Below, piece by piece: positions 49,647-57,915 of a stretch of DNA of 64,000 nucleotides (the stretch's first letter is position 1; the number at the start of each line of letters is the position of its first letter). The notes below the pieces were generated by a model that was given only the letters and a program-made list of their open reading frames with translations, did not search any database and was not told the DNA's origin. Source of the stretch: Streptomyces himastatinicus ATCC 53653 (GTDB taxonomy: Bacteria; Actinomycetota; Actinomycetes; Streptomycetales; Streptomycetaceae); NCBI RefSeq assembly GCF_000158915.1, contig NZ_GG657754.1, forward strand, positions 7,259,731-7,323,730, in the 5' to 3' direction. A program made the position numbers and the translations under genes.

Positions 49647-50858
49647 ATGTACGACCACCGCAAGCTGGGCCGGGAGTTGGGGCTGTTCGGGACCGATCCG
49701 CTGATCGGGGCGGGGCTGCCGTATTGGTTGCCGGATGGCGCGGCTGTTCGGGAGGCGTTGGAGGAGTACATCCGGGCGGAGGAGCGGCGGGCGGGGTATC
49801 GGCATGTGTATTCGCCGGTGCTCGGGAAGCGGGAGCTGTACGAGGTGTCGGGGCACTGGGCGCACTACCGCGACGACATGTTTCCGCCGATGGATGTGGG
49901 CGGTGAGGAGGTCGTGCTGCGGCCGAGTCTGTGTCCGCACCATGCGGTGATCTATCGGTCTCGCGCGCGCAGCTATCGCGAACTTCCGCTGAGGATGGCG
50001 GAGTTGGGTGGGATGTACCGGGCCGAGTTGTCGGGGGTGCTCGGTGGGTTGACCCGGGTGCGGGCGATTCAGCTCAATGACGCGCATATCTTCTGTGCCC
50101 TTGAGCAGGTCGCGGGGGAGGTGGAGGGCGCGTTGGGGATGATTCGGCGGGCGTACGAGGCGATGGGGATCAGGGCGGTGCGGTATCGGCTTTCGTTGCC
50201 CGGGGACAGTGGGAAGTTCGTGGCGGGTTCGGAGGTGTGGGAGCGGTCGGTTGGGGTGTTGGGGGAGGTTCTTCGGCGGGTTGGGGTGCCGTACGAGGTG
50301 GGGAAGGGGGAGGCCGCGTTCTATGGGCCCAAGATCGATGTGCAGGTTGCCGATGGGGCGGGGCGGGAGTTCACCTTGTCCACTGTCCAGGTGGATTTCC
50401 ATCAGCCGGAGCGGTTCGGTTTGCAGTACGTCGGGGCGGATGGTGCGAAGCATCGGCCGGTGATGGTTCATCGCAGCATCATCGGCAGTGTCGAGCGGGC
50501 GGTGGCCCAGCTCGTGGAGGTGCATGGGGGTGCGTTTCCGGGGTGGCTCGCGCCCGTGCAGGTGGTGGTTCTGCCGGTTTCGGAGGGCGAGGCGGGACAC
50601 GCCGAGGCGTTTGTGGAGCGGTGTGTGGAGAGGGGACTGCGGGCGCGGGTCGACGGGCCCGAGCGCGGGTCGCTGGGGGCTCGGGTCCGGGGCGCCCGGC
50701 TCGTGCCGTATCAGGTGGTGATCGGCGCGAAGGAAGCGGCCGAGGGGCAGGTGGCGCTGCGGTTGCGGGGTGGGCGGCAGGTGGGGGTCATGGCTGCCGA
50801 GAAGGTGGTGGGGCGTATCGGTGGGGTGGTGGGGGCTCGGCGGGTCGAGCTGTGGTGA
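49647..50858 (+). CDS. Threonyl-tRNA synthetase, short form without TGS/editing domains
   Basis: 403 residues; GAGAGGGG precedes the ATG. It holds only the class II catalytic core and the anticodon-binding domain; housekeeping bacterial ThrRS has about 640-660 residues with N-terminal TGS and editing domains. The zinc ligands are conserved (Cys96 in PSLCPHHA, His147 in NDAHIFC, His275 in VMVHRSIIGS), as are motif 2 (Arg125, Glu127) and the motif 3 Arg284. It should charge tRNA-Thr but cannot clear Ser-tRNA-Thr itself. It is probably a second ThrRS, conditionally expressed; such paralogues can give resistance to ThrRS inhibitors. The upstream leader suggests Thr-starvation control. Confidence 0.88.
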   Translation: MYDHRKLGRELGLFGTDPLIGAGLPYWLPDGAAVREALEEYIRAEERRAGYRHVYSPVLGKRELYEVSGHWAHYRDDMFPPMDVGGEEVVLRPSLCPHHAVIYRSRARSYRELPLRMAELGGMYRAELSGVLGGLTRVRAIQLNDAHIFCALEQVAGEVEGALGMIRRAYEAMGIRAVRYRLSLPGDSGKFVAGSEVWERSVGVLGEVLRRVGVPYEVGKGEAAFYGPKIDVQVADGAGREFTLSTVQVDFHQPERFGLQYVGADGAKHRPVMVHRSIIGSVERAVAQLVEVHGGAFPGWLAPVQVVVLPVSEGEAGHAEAFVERCVERGLRARVDGPERGSLGARVRGARLVPYQVVIGAKEAAEGQVALRLRGGRQVGVMAAEKVVGRIGGVVGARRVELW

Positions 50859-50886
50859 GCGCTCCTGATGGCGTACTTCCCGGCCG

Positions 50887-51330
50887 CTACTCCTCGACGC
50901 CCGGGAGCAGGTGCCGGGCGGGTGAGCCGGAGCGAAGGGGCAGGCGGTGGATGCCGTCCGGGGTAGCGATCAGGACGTCGGGGACGTCGGATTCCAGGAA
51001 GCGGACATAGCCGATGGTGCCGACGGACGTCGTCCTCGTGGCCAGCCAGGTGAGGAGTGTCCGTAGGGCGTCGAACTCGTCCGGGTGCACCTCCTGGCGT
51101 ACGGTCAGCGCCCAGCCGCGTGGGCCGGGTAGCAGCTCGCCGACCAAGGCTCCGCCGATGCGGTGGGCCGGGCCCCTGGCGGAGAGGAGGGGGTACTCGG
51201 CCAGGGGGTCGGACGTCTCCGGTGCCTGGTCTCCGCCCTCGCTCAGGTGTCCGCGGATCAGGGCGAGGTCGGAGGCGGGCAGGGAGCCGGGGAGGTCCAG
51301 GGACAGTTGCAGTTCGTAGAGGTCGCTCAC
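50887..51330 (-). CDS. Hypothetical protein
   Basis: 147 residues from GTG 51330 (no good ribosome site). Soluble alpha/beta composition (LYELQLSLDLPGSLPASDLALIRGHLSEG; GYVRFLESDVPDVLIATPDGIHRLPL). Similar small proteins occur in Streptomyces without known role. It is convergent with the synthetase gene (28-bp gap). Confidence 0.65.
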   Translation of the reverse strand: MSDLYELQLSLDLPGSLPASDLALIRGHLSEGGDQAPETSDPLAEYPLLSARGPAHRIGGALVGELLPGPRGWALTVRQEVHPDEFDALRTLLTWLATRTTSVGTIGYVRFLESDVPDVLIATPDGIHRLPLRSGSPARHLLPGVEE

Positions 51331-51365
51331 TCGGGAAGGGTATGTCCCGTGGGGGCGCCCGGCCG

Positions 51366-52139
51366 TCAGCCCTGTTGGACCGGGACGACGACCAGTTCGG
51401 CGATGTTCACATGCGGTGGGGCCGCCACCGCGTAGGCGATCGCTTCCGCTATGTCCTCGGGGGCCAGGGGGCGGAGGGTGGTGCGCATGCGGGTGAGGGT
51501 TTGGCGCATGTCCCTGTCGTGCATGTCCTCGCCCAGTTCGGTGAGCGTGACGCCCGGCTCCACGTTCTTCACGCGCACGTCCCGCGGGCCGAGTTCGGCG
51601 CGCAGATTGCGGGTCAGGTGGGCCACGGCGGCCTTGGTGGCGGCGTAGACGGACCAGTTGGGGTAGAGGACGTGTCCGGCTACGGAGCCCACGTGGACGA
51701 GGTCCGCCGGGCGGCCCTCGGCGGCGGTGGCGATGAGGTCGTCGGTGAAGGTGCGGGCGGTGTGCAGCAGGGCGCGCAGGTTGGTGTCGAGCATGCGGTC
51801 CCATTCGTCCGTGGCCGCGGTCTCGAAGGGGGCGCCGAGCATCACGCCGCCGTTGGCCACGACGAGGTCGACGCGGCCGAGGGTGGAACGGATCGTGTCG
51901 GCCGCCGTGGCGAGGGCGTCGGGGGCGGTCAGGTCCACGGCCAGGGGGAGGACCGTACCGGGGGCCGTGGGGCGCAGCTCGTCGGCCAGGGCCTTCAGAC
52001 GGTCTTCGCGGCGGCCCAGGAGGGCGACGTGTGCCCCGTCGGCCGCCAGGCGGCGGGCGGTGGCGGCGCCGATTCCGCTGGTGGCGCCCGTGATCACCGC
52101 GGTTCGGTCGGACAGGGGGTGGTTTCGAGTAGTGGTCAT
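51366..52139 (-). CDS. SDR-family oxidoreductase
   Basis: 257 residues from ATG 52139. GATSGIG (residues 18-24), VANGG, catalytic segment HVGSVAGHVLYPNWSVYAATKAAV with Tyr-x3-Lys, and an EPGVT loop mark a classical SDR of the YdfG-like group. It is divergent from an XRE regulator that is itself followed by another SDR, suggesting joint control of both reductases. Confidence 0.88.
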   Translation of the reverse strand: MTTTRNHPLSDRTAVITGATSGIGAATARRLAADGAHVALLGRREDRLKALADELRPTAPGTVLPLAVDLTAPDALATAADTIRSTLGRVDLVVANGGVMLGAPFETAATDEWDRMLDTNLRALLHTARTFTDDLIATAAEGRPADLVHVGSVAGHVLYPNWSVYAATKAAVAHLTRNLRAELGPRDVRVKNVEPGVTLTELGEDMHDRDMRQTLTRMRTTLRPLAPEDIAEAIAYAVAAPPHVNIAELVVVPVQQG

Positions 52140-52266
52140 GGGGCCAGCGTTGCCGGGGGCCGGGGGCGGCTCCAGGCCGCGATCCACCTCGGCGGCGTCA
52201 TCCTAGGAGTATCGCGGCCACCTTCCGGCGCCCGGTGCGCCGCCGCCCAGGCGTAGCGTCGAGGAC

Positions 52267-53157
52267 ATGGACAGCAAGGACAGCGTGGACAGCGAGAACC
52301 TGCTCGGGCAGTTCCTGCGGGCCCGCCGTGCGCTGCTGCGACCCGAGGACCTGGGGCTTCCCGCCGGTGCGCGGCGCCGGGTGGCCGGGCTGCGGCGGGA
52401 AGAGGTGGCGATGCTCGCCGGGGTGAGCACCGACTACTACGTACGGCTGGAGCAGGGCCGGGAGCGGAATCCGTCGGCGCAGGTGGTCGACGCGCTGGCC
52501 CGGGTGCTGGGACTGGAGGAGGACGCGCTGGCCCATCTGCATCAGCTGGCGCGTCCCGTGCCCGCGGCGCGGCGCCGGAAGGGCGGGCGCGGTGAGCAGG
52601 TCAGCCCGGTGCTGTTGCGGATGATGGAGGGCTGGCACCGGACCCCGGCCGTGGTGCTGGGGCGCTGTCTGACCGTGCTCGCCCACAACGCCCTGGGCCG
52701 GGCCCTGTTCGCGGGCCACACCCACAGTGGGGATCTGCTGCGGCTGGTGTTCCTCGACCCGGACGCCAGGGAGTTCTACGCGGACTGGGACCGGGTGGCC
52801 GTCAACACCGTCGCCGGGCTGCGGGCGGCCGTCGGCACCGACTACGACGACCCCCAGCTGATCGAGGTGGTCGGCGAACTGTCCTTGCGCAGCGAGGAGT
52901 TCCGGCGGCTGTGGGCCCGCCATGACATCCAACAGAAGGCGCGCGAGAGCAAGCGTTTCCGGCATCCCGTGGTCGGCGAGCTGACGCTGGACTACGAGTC
53001 GCTGACGGTGAACAGCGCCCCTGGCCAGCAGCTGGTCGTCTACCAGGCCGACCCGGGCAGCCCCTCCGAACACGCGCTGTCGCTCCTGGGGAGTCTCACC
53101 GCCGGGGACGACAGCCCACAGGCATCACCGCACGAAGAGAAGGACTTTTCCGCATGA
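52267..53157 (+). CDS. XRE-family regulator with MmyB-like domain
   Basis: 296 residues, or 290 if the GTG at 52285 (AAGGA five bases upstream) is used. HTH in VAGLRREEVAMLAGVSTDYYVRLEQGRERNPS, MmyB-type domain with AVVLGRCLTVLAHNALG and RFRHPVVGELTLDYESLTV. Its stop overlaps the next SDR start (ATGA), so the two are co-translated, and another SDR is divergent. It is a paralogue of the regulator at 18775, which also sits next to a reductase. Confidence 0.9.
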   Translation: MDSKDSVDSENLLGQFLRARRALLRPEDLGLPAGARRRVAGLRREEVAMLAGVSTDYYVRLEQGRERNPSAQVVDALARVLGLEEDALAHLHQLARPVPAARRRKGGRGEQVSPVLLRMMEGWHRTPAVVLGRCLTVLAHNALGRALFAGHTHSGDLLRLVFLDPDAREFYADWDRVAVNTVAGLRAAVGTDYDDPQLIEVVGELSLRSEEFRRLWARHDIQQKARESKRFRHPVVGELTLDYESLTVNSAPGQQLVVYQADPGSPSEHALSLLGSLTAGDDSPQASPHEEKDFSA

Positions 53158-53993
53158 GCACCAACGACTCCGTATGGTTCATCACCGGCTGCTCCACCGG
53201 CCTCGGCCGTGCCCTCGCCACCGCCGTCCTCGAAGGCGGCGGGCGTGCCGTGGTCACGGCGCGCGATCCGGGGACGGTGGCCGATCTCGCCGCCCGGCAC
53301 GGGGACCGTGCCCTGGCCCTCGCGCTCGACGTCACCGACAGCGGCCGGGTCGCGGCGGCCGTCAAGGAGGCGGAGGCCGCCTTCGGGCGTATCGATGTGC
53401 TGGTCAACAACGCCGGATACGGCTATCTCGCCGCCGTCGAGGAGGGCGAGGAGGACGAGGTCCGCGCCCTGTTCGACACCAACTTCTTCGGACTGGCCGA
53501 GGTCACCCGGGCCGTCCTGCCCGGTATGCGCGCCCGCCGCTCCGGCCACATCGTGAACGTCTCCTCGATCGGCGGGCTGGTCGCCTTCGGCGCCACCGGC
53601 TACTACCACGCCACCAAGTTCGCCGTGGAGGGCCTCTCCGAGTCCCTGGCGGCCGAGGTCGGCCCGCTGGGCATCAAGGTGACGATCGTCGAGCCCGGTG
53701 GCTTCCGTACCAACTGGTCCGGGCCGTCGATGCGCCAGTCGGCGACCGTTCTCGACGACTACGCGGAGACCGCGGGCGCCCGGCGCGCGAGCACCCTGGC
53801 CACGTACGGCCATCAGCCCGGCGATCCGGACCGCGCCGCCGAAGCGATCATCGGCGCGGTCCGGGCGGATGAGCCGCCGCTGCGGCTGCTGCTGGGCAGG
53901 TCGGCGTACGACATCGCCACCGCCAGGCTGGACACCCTGCGGGCCGGTTTCGAAGGCTGGCGGGACGTCACTCTCGGCGCCGACTTCGCGTAA
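53154..53993 (+). CDS. SDR-family oxidoreductase
   Basis: 279 residues. Rossmann TGCSTGLG (residues 11-18), NNAGYG, NVSSIGGLVAFGATGYYHATKFAVEG with catalytic Tyr-x3-Lys, VEPGGFRTNW, matching the common NAD(P)-dependent SDRs of actinobacteria. Coupled to the XRE gene by a 4-bp overlap. Confidence 0.9.
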   Translation: MSTNDSVWFITGCSTGLGRALATAVLEGGGRAVVTARDPGTVADLAARHGDRALALALDVTDSGRVAAAVKEAEAAFGRIDVLVNNAGYGYLAAVEEGEEDEVRALFDTNFFGLAEVTRAVLPGMRARRSGHIVNVSSIGGLVAFGATGYYHATKFAVEGLSESLAAEVGPLGIKVTIVEPGGFRTNWSGPSMRQSATVLDDYAETAGARRASTLATYGHQPGDPDRAAEAIIGAVRADEPPLRLLLGRSAYDIATARLDTLRAGFEGWRDVTLGADFA

Positions 53994-53999
53994 AGCGCG

Positions 54000-54416
54000 C
54001 TATGACTTGGGGGCGCTTCGGCGGGCCGTCACCGCTTCGACGAACTCCGCCGGCGGAAGGTAGGAGTGCGCGGTGACGTAGTGGTGGACCAGATTCGGGG
54101 CGACCAGCCACCTGCCGTTCTGGTCCACGACCCGCACTTCGGCATTGCCGAGGACGACTTCCTGGGTGCCGACCACGATGCTCACCGGATATCCGGGGTC
54201 CTGCTGGTGCGGAAGCGGGCAGGGGAACAGGCCGCGCATGGCGTTACGGGAATCGTCCCGGCACAGCAGCGCCAGCGACTGGACGAATTCCGCCGGGGCC
54301 TCGCCGCGCGGGAATTCGGAATCCTTCTCCAGCCAGCCGATGTTGACCGCCTCGACCCCGTACGGGACCGTTCCGGGACTGTATGCGTACGGGGAACCGT
54401 CCTCGTACCGTGTCAC
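54000..54416 (-). CDS. Hypothetical protein (Streptomyces type)
   Basis: 138 residues from GTG 54416 with GAGGAA upstream. Reads MTRYEDGSPYAYSPGTVPYG...VNIGWLEKDSEFPRGEAP, then ALLCRDDSRNAMRGLFPCPLP and a C-terminal APNLVHHYVTAHSYLPPAEFVEAV. The wording belongs to a conserved family of unknown function in Streptomyces. No domain or motif with known chemistry. Confidence 0.75.
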   Translation of the reverse strand: MTRYEDGSPYAYSPGTVPYGVEAVNIGWLEKDSEFPRGEAPAEFVQSLALLCRDDSRNAMRGLFPCPLPHQQDPGYPVSIVVGTQEVVLGNAEVRVVDQNGRWLVAPNLVHHYVTAHSYLPPAEFVEAVTARRSAPKS

Positions 54417-54512
54417 AGCAGTTCCTCTCTCAATCCGTGAGGGGGCTCAATCCATGAGGGATCGGCAAGCGGCCCAGTGTATGTCGATTTGTCCGCGATG
54501 GCGGGCGCGACG

Positions 54513-55019
54513 TCAGGGGCCGACCGTTCCGTCGATGCCCTCGCGGAGGAAGTCGGCGTGGCCGTTGTGGCGGCCGTACTCCAGCAGTACGTGGGTCATG
54601 ACCAGGCGCAGCGTCATGTCCTTGCCCCAGCGCTCGCTGTGCACGACGACGTCCAGCGATTCCGCTTCGCGTTCGATCCGGCGGGCGTGTTCCACCTCGC
54701 GCTGCCAGGCGTCGAACGCCTCGGTTCTGGTGGCCTTCGTCGCGTCGTACGCCACCTGGTAGTCGCGCTCGTCGGACCAGACGAGGGGGACGTCTTCGCG
54801 GTTCACGACGATACGGAACCAGGTGCGTTCGACTTCGGCCATGTGGCGGACGAGGCCGAGGAGCGACAGGGTCGAGGGTGGCATCGACTGTTGCCGTAGT
54901 TCCTCGTCGGAGAGGGCGTCGCACTTCAGGGCGAGTGTGGCGCGGTGGTAGTCGAGGAAGCCGCGGAGGGTTTCGCGTTCCCCCGCGATGAGGGGTGGGC
55001 CTACGCGGTCGGTGGCCAT
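54513..55019 (-). CDS. DinB/DUF664-family protein
   Basis: 168 residues from ATG 55019 (CCGGAGGA upstream). Same family and length as the protein at 36685: LLGLVRHMAEVERTWFRIVVN and LEYGRHNGHADFLREGIDG carry the conserved His positions. Probably a thiol-dependent transferase-like protein. Monocistronic. Confidence 0.83.
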   Translation of the reverse strand: MATDRVGPPLIAGERETLRGFLDYHRATLALKCDALSDEELRQQSMPPSTLSLLGLVRHMAEVERTWFRIVVNREDVPLVWSDERDYQVAYDATKATRTEAFDAWQREVEHARRIEREAESLDVVVHSERWGKDMTLRLVMTHVLLEYGRHNGHADFLREGIDGTVGP

Positions 55020-55082
55020 GGCGGTGTCCTCCGGGGGGTGGGGTGGTGGTGTTTGGGACAACGATCAGTGTTCGGGGGGCCT

Positions 55083-55400
55083 TGGGACATCGGGTTTCGT
55101 GGGCTGGGGTGGGGGCTTTCCCCCCACCCCGCCCCTTCCCGAAACCGGGGCTGCGCCCCGGGCCCGCTTCGGGGGCTCCGCCCCCGCACCCCCGCTCCTC
55201 AAACGCCGGAGGGGCTGGATGGGCCGTGCCCGGAGGGGATGGTGCGGCTCAAGCGTTGCGGGCTGGATGGTGCGGCTCAAACGCCGGGGACTGGCTGACG
55301 GTGCGGTGCCCGGAGGGGCTGGACGGTGCGGCGCCCGCGCGGGACTGGATGGTGCGGGGCTCGGTGCCCGGGCGTCCCCTGGCTGCGCCGCACCTGCGTG
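55083..55400. repeat. GC-rich Streptomyces intergenic repeat block
   Basis: A run of hairpins and near-repeats such as CCCGAAACCGGGGCTGCGCC and TCAAACGCCGGAGGGGCTGG. Two consecutive units of the form GGATGGTGCGGCTCAA...GCTGG lie at about 55235-55290. The TCAAACGCCGG string is one I recognise as dispersed in Streptomyces intergenic regions. The block occupies most of 55020-55612; no gene is visible. Confidence 0.65.
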
Positions 55401-55612
55401 CGCGGCCGGAGGGGCTGGACACACCTTGTTGTGGGCAATCGTTCCGCGGAGGGGGCACATCCCAGCGGTAGCTGGGGGAGGAACGGGTGGGCACAACCCG
55501 GCCACCGGCTCGCACGCGGCAACGAAACCCCGGGACCCGCCACCCCACCACCGCTGACCTGCGCAAGCGCCACCGGCAGGAATATCAGAGCCAGGCCCGG
55601 GGTTACGGACGC

Positions 55613-55987
55613 ATGGGTACGAGCACTGTGGAACTCACCAAGGACAACTTCGACGAGATCGTCTCCGGCAGCGACTTCGTCCTGATCGACTTCTGGGCCT
55701 CCTGGTGCGGCCCCTGCCGGATGTTCGCACCGGTTTACGAGAAGGCCGCGGAGCGGCACTCCGATCTGATCTTCGCGAAGGTCGACACCGAGGCGCAGCC
55801 CGAGCTGGCTGCGGCGTTCGACATCCAGTCGATCCCCACGCTGATGATCGTGCGCGACAACATCGCTGTCTTCGCCCAGCCCGGCGCGCTGCCCGAGCAG
55901 GGGTTGGAGGAGGTCATCGGGCAGGCCCGGGATCTGGACATGGACGCGGTGCGGGCCTCCGTCGCCACGCCCGCGAGTGATGGCTGA
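55613..55987 (+). CDS. Thioredoxin
   Basis: 124 residues. Thioredoxin fold with active site WASWCGPC (Cys32, Cys35) and the cis-Pro segment SIPTLMIV. A dithiol reductant of cytoplasmic proteins. Its stop overlaps the histidine phosphatase start. It is one of several thiol/redox genes between 55.6 and 57.1 kb. Confidence 0.93.
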   Translation: MGTSTVELTKDNFDEIVSGSDFVLIDFWASWCGPCRMFAPVYEKAAERHSDLIFAKVDTEAQPELAAAFDIQSIPTLMIVRDNIAVFAQPGALPEQGLEEVIGQARDLDMDAVRASVATPASDG

Positions 55988-56582
55988 GCTGGTACTGATC
56001 CGGCACGGTGAGACTGAGTGGAGCCGGACCGGGAAGCACACCAGCTGGACCGACCTGCCGCTGACGGCGCGCGGGGAGGAGCAGGCGCGGGCGCTGCGTC
56101 CGCTGCTGGCGGGGCGCAAGATCGGGCTGACGTTGGTGAGCCCGCTCGGGCGGGCCGTGCAGACGGCCCGCCTCGCCGGGCTCACGGACGTACGCACCGA
56201 GCCTGAGCTGCACGAATGGGAGTACGGGGGGTACGAGGGGGTCACCACCGCCGAGATCCACGAGACCCGCCCGGGCTGGGATCTGTGGACCGACGGGGTC
56301 GCCCCGGGGGACGCCGACCACCCCGGGGAGTCGCCCGGGCAGGTCGGGGCGCGGGTCGACCGGGTGCTGGCCAGGATCGAGCCGGAGCTGCGCCACCAGG
56401 ACGCCGGTGACGTCGTACTCGTGGCGCACGGGCATGTGCTGCGGGTGCTGACCGCCCGCCGCCTCGGGCTGCCGCCGTCCGCGGGGGCGCTGTTCCGGCT
56501 GGAGACCGCGACCGTCAGTCGACTGGGAACCGAGCATGGGCGTCCGGCCCTCGTGGCGTGGAACGTAGGCTCGGAGGCGTAG
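55977..56582 (+). CDS. Histidine phosphatase family protein
   Basis: About 200 residues; the ATG at 55980 is as likely as GTG 55977. The phosphoglycerate-mutase-like RHGETEW motif holds the phospho-accepting His, and VLVAHGHVLRVL carries the second His. SPLGRAVQTARLAG and EWEYGGYEG are also family marks. It dephosphorylates a small phospho-compound. Overlaps the thioredoxin gene by about 10 bp. Confidence 0.92.
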   Translation: MMAELVLIRHGETEWSRTGKHTSWTDLPLTARGEEQARALRPLLAGRKIGLTLVSPLGRAVQTARLAGLTDVRTEPELHEWEYGGYEGVTTAEIHETRPGWDLWTDGVAPGDADHPGESPGQVGARVDRVLARIEPELRHQDAGDVVLVAHGHVLRVLTARRLGLPPSAGALFRLETATVSRLGTEHGRPALVAWNVGSEA

Positions 56583-56645
56583 GTTCGGTAAGCAGGTCCC
56601 GTACGTTCCGATACGTCATCGAAGAGGAAGCAGGGAACAGCGAGC

Positions 56646-57071
56646 ATGGCTACGACGCGTACCGCGCACACCGTCTGGCAGGGCAATCTGGCCGAGGGCA
56701 AGGGGACGGTCACCTTCGACTCGTCGGGGATCGGCGAGCAGCCCGTTTCCTGGCCGTCGCGGGCCGAGCGGGCGAACGGGAAGACCAGCCCCGAGGAGCT
56801 GATCGCCGCCGCTCACTCCAGCTGCTTCTCCATGGCGCTGTCGCACGGCCTGACCCAGGCCGGTAACCCGCCCACCCAGCTCACCACGCAGGCCGAGGTC
56901 ACCTTCCAGCCGGGCACCGGCATCACCGGGATCCACCTCACGGTGGAGGGCTCGGTCGAGGGGTTGGACGAGGCCGGGTTCACGGCGGCCGCCGAGGACG
57001 CGAAGAAGAACTGCCCGGTGAGCCAGGCGCTCACCGGTACGGAGATCACGTTGACGGCGAAGCTGGCCTGA
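56646..57071 (+). CDS. OsmC-family peroxiredoxin
   Basis: 141 residues. OsmC fold with the two catalytic Cys in EELIAAAHSSCFSMALSHGL and AEDAKKNCPVSQAL. It reduces organic hydroperoxides with a dithiol donor. MATTRTAHTVWQGNLAEGKG is the standard N-terminus. Its 3' end overlaps a convergent hypothetical gene by 26 bp. Confidence 0.95.
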   Translation: MATTRTAHTVWQGNLAEGKGTVTFDSSGIGEQPVSWPSRAERANGKTSPEELIAAAHSSCFSMALSHGLTQAGNPPTQLTTQAEVTFQPGTGITGIHLTVEGSVEGLDEAGFTAAAEDAKKNCPVSQALTGTEITLTAKLA

Positions 57072-57660
57072 CGTCCTCCGCCCGCTGGAGCAGTCCCCAG
57101 GTGAACTCCGCCACGTAGTGGCGGAGTTCACCGCTTTTTGTGTCGGCGGGGGCGTCGAAGGCCAGCCGGGAGCGGGTCGGCGCCGAGCCCTCCATGGGCC
57201 GCGCGGGCGGGAAGGCGCGCGCCACGTCGTCCACCGTGCAGGACCAGGGGGTGAGGTCGGCGGCCGTGTGCAGGGCGGGCGCGGGGGCGCCGGGGGCGCG
57301 TACCAGCCACTCGTTCCACACCGCGCCGCCCGGCGCGGTCAGCACCTCGAACCGCAGGTCCGGCCACAGCGGGACCGGCCAGCTCAGCGCGTCACACGTC
57401 AGATCGCCGATCCGGCGCCGCGCGGTGGTCTCGGGCGGGCCCAGAACCGAGCGGTAGCGGGCGACGGCGGGGCGCCGCCGCGGCGAGCGCTGCATCGCCT
57501 GCCAGCGGCGGTTGGCCTCGCGCATCACGGCACGCCCGTGGCCCAGTTCGCGCAGCGCGTCCTCGACCATGCCGGGCTGGTAGTCGGCCATGCGGCGCAG
57601 CAGGACGAGGACGAAGGGGAAGGGGGCGGGGAACGCGTCGGGTGCGGAGTCCATGTCCAT
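57046..57660 (-). CDS. Hypothetical protein
   Basis: 204 residues from ATG 57660. Contains FVLVLLRRMADYQPGMVEDALRELGHGRAVMREANRRW, then DLRFEVLTAPGGAVWNEWLVRAPG and a C-terminal SRLAFDAPADTKSGELRHYVAEFTW. No family recognised. It lies behind the five-gene operon with a 46-bp gap and could belong to the same transcript. Confidence 0.65.
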   Translation of the reverse strand: MDMDSAPDAFPAPFPFVLVLLRRMADYQPGMVEDALRELGHGRAVMREANRRWQAMQRSPRRRPAVARYRSVLGPPETTARRRIGDLTCDALSWPVPLWPDLRFEVLTAPGGAVWNEWLVRAPGAPAPALHTAADLTPWSCTVDDVARAFPPARPMEGSAPTRSRLAFDAPADTKSGELRHYVAEFTWGLLQRAEDVRPASPST

Positions 57661-57705
57661 GGGTCCATCGTGGCGTACGAGCGGCGTCAAGCAGCGTCAC
57701 GAGCG

Positions 57706-57915
57706 TCAAGGTGTGAGCCGCTTCGTCAGCCGTTCGTGTTCCTCGTCCGGGACCCGTTCCCCGGACGACGGCAGCAGTTGCGGTACGCCGTCCACGATCG
57801 GGTAGCGGCGGCGCAGCCGCGGGTTGTACAGGGCGTCCTCGGGCAGCAGCAGGGTCAGCGGGCCCTTGTCGAGCGGGCAGGCCAGGATCTTCAGGATCGG
57901 GTCGTCGGGGGTCAT
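57706..57915 (-). CDS. Trm112-like small protein
   Basis: 69 residues. Reads ILKILACPLDKGPLTLL...YNPRLRRRYPIVDGVPQLLPSSGE, the UPF0434/Trm112 pattern, but with only one of the usual cysteines of the CPxC pair. Trm112 proteins stabilise and activate methyltransferases; here a methyltransferase gene lies upstream in the same run. Start overlaps the EamA stop by 4 bp. Confidence 0.82.
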   Translation of the reverse strand: MTPDDPILKILACPLDKGPLTLLLPEDALYNPRLRRRYPIVDGVPQLLPSSGERVPDEEHERLTKRLTP

